64,000 nucleotides of DNA from Balanoglossus misakiensis. Taxonomy: Eukaryota; Hemichordata. Each line of letters opens with the position of its first letter. The first letter of the stretch is position 1. The notes beneath the pieces are model-generated. The model saw nothing but the letters and a program-made list of their open reading frames with translations. It did no database searches and was not told the origin of the DNA. Location: positions 11,656,001 through 11,720,000 of the forward strand of contig CM082593.2 of the NCBI GenBank assembly GCA_040954595.2. Reading direction: 5' to 3'. Positions 58,260 to 64,000 of this stretch are shown here, piece by piece. A program made the translations under genes and the position numbers.

Positions 58260-59559
58260 CCAGTCAAACAATTTTCAATGTTGGTCAACTGTTCATTGTC
58301 ATATTTGCTTTCTGTATCAATACAGGACTAATGCTGTAAACTCTTTGTATTCTGTTTACCATTCGGCTTTAATATCTTAACTTGACTTTTTCTTTATATG
58401 TGGGTGCAATTATGCTACAAAGCTAAACAGTAAACCCCTGAAGGCTGCTGTACCCTGTGCAATTAACGTAAATTTACACTAAGTGCTTGCTACATGCAAT
58501 GCTTATTGTGCCTATAGGATTCAACAACCTTCAGGTTATGCTGAATAAATCATGGTGATAATTTAGCAGTGTTGGCAAACTGAAGTGTACAATTTAGTTT
58601 TAACCTACTTAAACCCTCTCTCTCTGACACAATGACAAATAATGCTATCAGAATAATACATTTGTAATACAGATCATATAAATGAGGAAGGGATTGATTA
58701 ATGTTCAATTTCGTCCCGTGGGAGAAGTTCTATTCTTGGAATGATGATGGAATCAAAGTCAGTAAAATAAAGTCATCCTGGAAGGAAACTTCTCTGCATC
58801 CGATTCACTGGGGCTTCTGCATTCATACATGTATCCTCTTCTTGCCTATGCACAGAAAGACGACATAACACTCACCTTGTATTGATTGATTGATTACAGC
58901 AAATAAGAGACATTCAACATTCACACAGAAACGAAAATATGCTCCTGTCAAACACTGAACATGGGTAAAAAAGGGGCCCAGGATGTGACAACATCTGATC
59001 AGGTCACTTCTTGATCACTATGTAATATGGTGGTAGAACACACTTGGGCCCCACTTTTGTATTTTTGTCTGGCGTGACACTCCCTTAAAACTCTACCAAA
59101 TGAAGATAAGCCCGCGTCAAAAGAGTGAATTGAAGTCCGCGAAACTACAAGTTAAAAAATCTGCTGTTTTTCATCAGGCAATGAACTGGTTGAATGCATA
59201 TTGGAAGAGAAAGCAATAGGATGGATTGGACATCAGTTACAGTATTCCGAGTATGGCGTTGACTCCTCTCTCTGTACAGTGATTATGAATAAGTGGAAAG
59301 ACCAGCTCTGGGCATAAATGCTATAAAATCAGACCCAGTTCATCATGCATTGCTGGATGAATATTTATCCCGACTGAAGCACACAGTATATACCGACCAT
59401 GTGCACTTCCAGTGTTTTTATATAATATGGATGTGTATAGGAGCATTTCAGGGGGTGGGGTGGGGGGGGTTGCTATCAAGTAGGGGGGGGGGGGCTTGCT
59501 ATCAAGTAAAATGAAGGAATGCATCGACTTTTATTATCAGTGGCCCGTAAGGTTAATGC
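58260..59559. other. Unassigned intergenic or intronic DNA
   Basis: No frame with recognisable protein similarity. G-rich runs at about 59452-59494 could form a G-quadruplex on the plus strand. Confidence 0.5.
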
Positions 59560-60610
59560 TATGTTACCTTTGAAGTGCTTGGCGGCTATACCGGTACAAG
59601 CATGCACAGATCTATGTTGATAGACATTACTCATCACAGGGACCAGTGACTGTTATCTGCAAAAATGAAAAATATGCCAATAAGTATTTCTGTGTCAAAC
59701 AGCACGGCAAAATGTATCTATGGACAGAGATGATCTCCTGTCTTCATGAACAATACAATACGTTGTACAGGGGCCTCCAAATGAGCAATTAAATTCTATG
59801 CTGTCATCCATGGCGTCTAGGAAATCTTTAACAGAATAAGAATTATCTTATGTTACCCTCAGACACCACTTGGCTGCAATACAGGCATGTACACACATCC
59901 AGTTCGACAGATCAATGTTGATCACCAGAGAGAAACCATTATCTGCAAAAATGGAAAATATGACAAAGTATTTTAGTGTCAAAAAACATGACAGTAAAAT
60001 GTATGGACAGATGATCTCCTGGATGGACAATACAATAAGTCACACACTGCCCTCCAAAATGAGCAATTAAATTATATGCATTCATCTATGGGGTCTAGGA
60101 AATCTTTAGGAGAAAAAGAATTATCTTATATGTTACCCTCAGACACCAATTGGCTGCAATACAGGCATGTACACACATCCAGTTCGACAGATCATCAATG
60201 TTGATCACCAGAGAGAAACTATTATCTACAAAAATGGAAAATATGACAGTATTTTAGTGTCAAAAAATAAGGCAGTAAAATGTAAGGATAATCTCCTGGA
60301 TGGACAATACAATAAGTCACACACTGCCCTCCAAAATGAGCAATTAAATTCTATGCTGTCATCTATGGGGTAAAGGAAATCTTAGAAGAACAATAATTAT
60401 CTTATGTTACCCTTGCAAACTACTGTACTGTTTTACAGGCTTGAATATACATCTAGTTTGGCAGATTTTGATCAACAGCTAGATACCCCTTTCTGCAAAA
60501 AATGGAAAATATGCTAATAAGTATTTCTGTGTCAAACAACATAATGGTAAAATATATCTATGGACAGAGATGATCTCCTGTCTTCATGAATGTAATGTAC
60601 TTCAATGGCT
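59560..60610. repeat. Tandem array, ~275-290-bp unit, four copies
   Basis: The ttatgttacc phrase starts units near 59562 (diverged), 59850, 60131 and 60404. Units share acatccagttcgacagatc, gcaaaaatggaaaatatg and gatgatctcctg. Reading frames in it repeat because the unit repeats. Confidence 0.87.
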
Positions 60611-60624
60611 GGTTACTCAAATTT

Positions 60625-61600
60625 AATGTGCATACTCACACCACAGGAATCATGTTACCTGGTTACCAACTTGGCATCTGGACAGGAGGATATTGGGCAT
60701 CATGGAAATCTGAAACTAATGAGAAAAAATTGTGTAAATAGACAATTATAACTGACTGCTATGAACTTCAACTTGGCTCCAATCCATAATTATTTCTCGT
60801 TGGGTGCTCAGTTGTTTCTGGTTCAAAGGCGACTAGTGCAAAGTGTCCAGGAAAACACAGAGACACGGAGATGTCACATGACTGCAAGCCATGAGCCATT
60901 ATTTTGCATACTCACACCATAGGAATCATGTTACCTGGTTACCAACTTGGCATCTGGACAGGAGGATATTGGGCATCATGGAAATCTGAAACTAATGAGA
61001 AAAAATTGTGTAAATAGACAATTATAACTGACTGCTATGAACTTCAACTTGGCTCCAATCCATAATTATTTATCGTTGGGTGCTCAGTTGTTTCTGGTTC
61101 AAAGGCGACTAGTGCAAAGTGTCCAGGAAAACACAAGAGACACGGAGATGTCACATGACTGCAAGCCATGAGCCATTTATTTGCATACTCACACCATAGG
61201 AATCATGTTACCCGGTTACCAACTTGGCATCTGGACAGGAGGATATTGGGCATCATGGTAATCTGAAACTAATGAGAAAATTTGTGTAAATAGACAATTA
61301 TTACTGACTGCTATGAACTTCAACTTGGCTCCAATCTATAATTATTTCTCGTTGGGTGCTCAGTTGTTTCTGGTTCAAAGGCGACTAGTGCAAAGTGTCC
61401 AGGAAATCACAAGAGACACGGAGATGTCACATGACTGCAAGCCATGAGCCATTAATTTGCATACTCACACCATAGGAATCATGTTACCTGGTTACCAACT
61501 TGGCATCTGGACAGGAGGATATTGGGCATCATGGAAATCTGAAACTAATGAGAAAATTTGTGTAAATAGACAATTATAACTAACTGCTATGAACTCCAAC
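60625..61600. repeat. Tandem array, 276-bp unit, 3.6 copies
   Basis: catactcacaccataggaat starts units near 60631, 60907, 61183 and 61459, a regular 276-bp spacing. Copies are highly similar (ggttaccaacttggcatctg, caaaggcgactagtgcaaag), so expansion is recent or homogenised. Non-coding. Confidence 0.93.
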
Positions 61601-62210
61601 TTGGCTGCTAACAATCCCCAACACCTGCAACAAATAATAAATAGTAAATATTAATTGATTATCATAGACTGGTTGAGTTTAATGTTACCTATGGTACACT
61701 TACATTGTATTTTCCCTTTTAATCTGGTGGGTAGTTAGCTATCTGATGTACATTAACCATTGTGAAACTCTAGGATCTGATAAACTTATTTATTTATCCA
61801 ATAGACTTACAAAATGTGAAAATATTTATATTTCTATGGGAGAAACATGGACCGGTACTCAGTCAACTAATCATTATGGGGGACTAAAATTTCTACAAAT
61901 TTAAAATTATTCCTGTAATTATCACCTGTCTATATATTATGTACATTGTAATTGCTAAACTATACCATTCACTGGGTTTAGCTCCTTACTGGAAAATTGC
62001 CATTACAATTTATGCCCAGTTGTGGGTTTAAGAAAAATACACAGTGATAAAAACTGCAAAATTATTAATGTAGTTTTCAAAAGTTATTCCCTAAAATCAT
62101 CAGACATAAGTATTAAATTATCACTTAAAGCTAAGCCTACTAATCAATACAAATTCTGCAGAATATTTAAGTTCCATGGCTGAGGATTAATGAGAAAACA
62201 ACACATTTCT
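61601..62210. other. Unassigned AT-rich sequence
   Basis: No supported feature. Confidence 0.5.
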
Positions 62211-62216
62211 TATTTA

Positions 62217-62271
62217 TCATTATCATCATCATCATCATCATCATAATCATCATCATCATCACCATCATTGC

Positions 62272-62315
<44 letters not shown>

Positions 62316-62335
62316 CCATCACCATCACAACCGTC
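62217..62335. repeat. (CAT)n microsatellite
   Basis: About 115 bp of CAT trinucleotides with a few AAT and CAC interruptions. Confidence 0.93.
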
Positions 62336-62904
62336 ATCAACTAGCAATAACAATTAACATCAAAACTGCCAACACCATCACCAACATTAACAGAAATAAA
62401 ATCAAAATGTTGAATGACCCATGAAAATCAGAAACTGTCAACCAACAGCATTCTACAAAGTCACTAGTTTGTTAATCTAGCTGAGGTGATTGTATTATAC
62501 TCTAAAATATTATATGTTTATTATTATCAGTTTGTAAATTTTTAAGTCTAAGAATATTATAATATTAAAATTTCAAATGGCAATTTTTAATACGCATAGC
62601 TGACATTATACACCAGTAATTCTGAATGTTCTTTTACTAAAGTACTGCAATTTCCAAAACAGCCATGTTATGTAAATTATTTTCCAATTTTCAAACGAGT
62701 GCTAACTTCACTGATGAAAAGGGGGAATTTAGACAATGAGCTGTTGGTGAAACTGACTGGATGGTATTAAAACACAATTAAATACAGATCTGGAACATAA
62801 ATGTTATACAATGCAATGTTATATCATATTATTTAATCTGGAAAGAAATCATGCATTTGAGACACATCAATTGTGATCACAATTACCGGTTCAATGCAAA
62901 CACT
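62336..62904. other. Unassigned AT-rich sequence
   Basis: No supported gene or repeat. Confidence 0.5.
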
Positions 62905-64000
62905 GTCTGGAAGTTTTCATATCAAGCTACAGTACCTGAAACAAAAATTTGTAATCACTGACACCCCCATCATTATGAATCGCTGGCACCCCCACCCCCA
63001 TCATTATGAACACCTTGGTTCACACAGGTTATTTGTTTACGATTGTGAAACACTGTTCACTTTATAACACAAGCATAGTAAAATTATTAATGATAAAACA
63101 CATCATGGTGCAGCATTTTATTAATACTGCAGGTTAGTTCAAAGTTTTCATATCAAGCTACAGTACCTGAAACAAAAATTGGTAATCTCTTACACCCCCC
63201 ACCCCTGACACCCCCCACCCCCCATCATTATCAATTAGAACACTTGGTTTCACACAGGTTATTTGTTTACGATTGCAAAACACTGTTTACTTAATAACAC
63301 AAGCATAGTAAAATTATTAATGATTATAAAACACATCATGGTGCAGCATTTTATTAATACTGCAGGTTAGTTCAAAGTTTTCATATCAAGCTACAGTACC
63401 TGAAACAAAAATTTGTAATCACTGACACCCCCCTCCCCTGACACCCCCCCCCCCCTCCCACCCCCGATCAGGATGAACACATTGATTCACACAGGTTGTT
63501 TGTTTACGATTGTGAAACACTGTTCACTTAAGAACACAAGCATAGTCAAATTATTAATGATAAAACACATTATGGTGCAGCATTTTAATACTGCAGATTA
63601 GTTCAAGGTTTTCATATCAAGCTACAGTACCTGAAAAAAAAATTATTATGGCTGACACCCCCCTCCCCCCATCATTATCAATTTGAACACTTGGTTTCAC
63701 ACAGGTTGTTTGTTTACGATTGTGAGACACTGTTCACTAAATATGGTGCAGCATTTTAATACTGCAGGTTAGGTCAAACTTTTCATATCAAGCTACAGTA
63801 CCTGAAACAAAAATTTGTAATCACTGACACCCCCCTCCCCTGACACCCCCCACCCCCGATCATGATGAACACCTTGGTTCACACAGGTTGTTTGTTTACG
63901 ATTGTGAAACACTGTTCACTTAAGAACACAAGCATAGTCAAATTATTAATGATAAAACACATTATGGTGCAGCATTTTAATACTGCAGATTAGTTCAAGG
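62905..64000. repeat. Tandem array, ~231-bp unit, runs off the right edge
   Basis: ttttcatatcaagctacagt recurs near 62913, 63144, 63378 and 63609, and at about 63780 (a shortened 171-bp interval). Each unit has a variable acaccccc run and ggttcacacaggtt. The array continues past the window. Confidence 0.9.

Noticed and set aside
1-64000. CRISPR array, tRNA, rRNA, prokaryotic defence or operon structures
   Set aside because: The direct repeats are ~82 bp and longer with no unique spacers, and no cloverleaf or rRNA core was recognised. The sequence is eukaryotic.

Overview
This window is non-coding-rich, repeat-dominated DNA from an animal, probably an invertebrate. It holds three BEL/Pao LTR retrotransposons, a CR1/L2-like LINE remnant, several TIR elements and MITEs, abundant microsatellites, and intron-like splice contexts. 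Nothing looks bacterial: there are no operons, ribosome binding sites, tRNA, rRNA or CRISPR. I cannot name the species. No intact host gene is visible; the only host-like coding traces are a few exon-like pieces.

1-39305: a tandem array of a composite satellite with a unit of about 2.05 kb. Each unit has (i) about ten copies of a GC-richer ~82-bp subrepeat, (ii) three diverged AT-rich ~330-340-bp subrepeats, and (iii) a poly-C tract followed by a conserved spacer. Nine unit starts are visible (18, 1832, 4044, 12137, 14193, 25650, 27701, 29826, 39190). The array runs off the left edge. Three BEL/Pao elements interrupt it: BEL-1 (5158-11604, minus), BEL-2 (15032-24440, minus) and BEL-3 (29948-~37442, plus). 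All three are broken by stops, frameshifts or deletions. BEL-2 carries a 2.99-kb TIR element inside gag, which itself holds a TTAA-flanked foldback MITE, giving four nested layers. BEL-3 has a 591-bp TIR element inside its integrase and has lost its 3' LTR.

39306-53320: two adjacent giant inverted repeats. IR-A has 3.38-kb arms (40383-43765 and 44165-47537) and a 399-bp spacer. IR-B has ~2.1-kb arms (47533-49623 and 50994-53117) and a 1.37-kb spacer. They meet at a 5-bp microhomology (GATAT). The two spacers begin with the same ~80-bp sequence. The arms carry a LINE fragment (IR-A), a TAA-flanked G-rich TIR element, a second TIR element nested in it, and an exon-like sequence with a SAP-like motif and an acidic tail (IR-B). 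Read in reverse, the inner block joins the end of the right outer arm to the start of the left outer arm. That is the junction expected of a tandem duplication or a circle, later placed in inverted orientation.

53320-64000: AT-rich intergenic or intronic DNA with a TTAA-flanked MITE, five separate tandem arrays (~280, ~90, ~280, ~276 and ~231 bp units) and long tetra- and trinucleotide microsatellites. No gene is supported here.

The only functional coupling visible is within each retrotransposon: gag, protease, reverse transcriptase/RNase H and integrase between LTRs. All three copies look non-autonomous as read.
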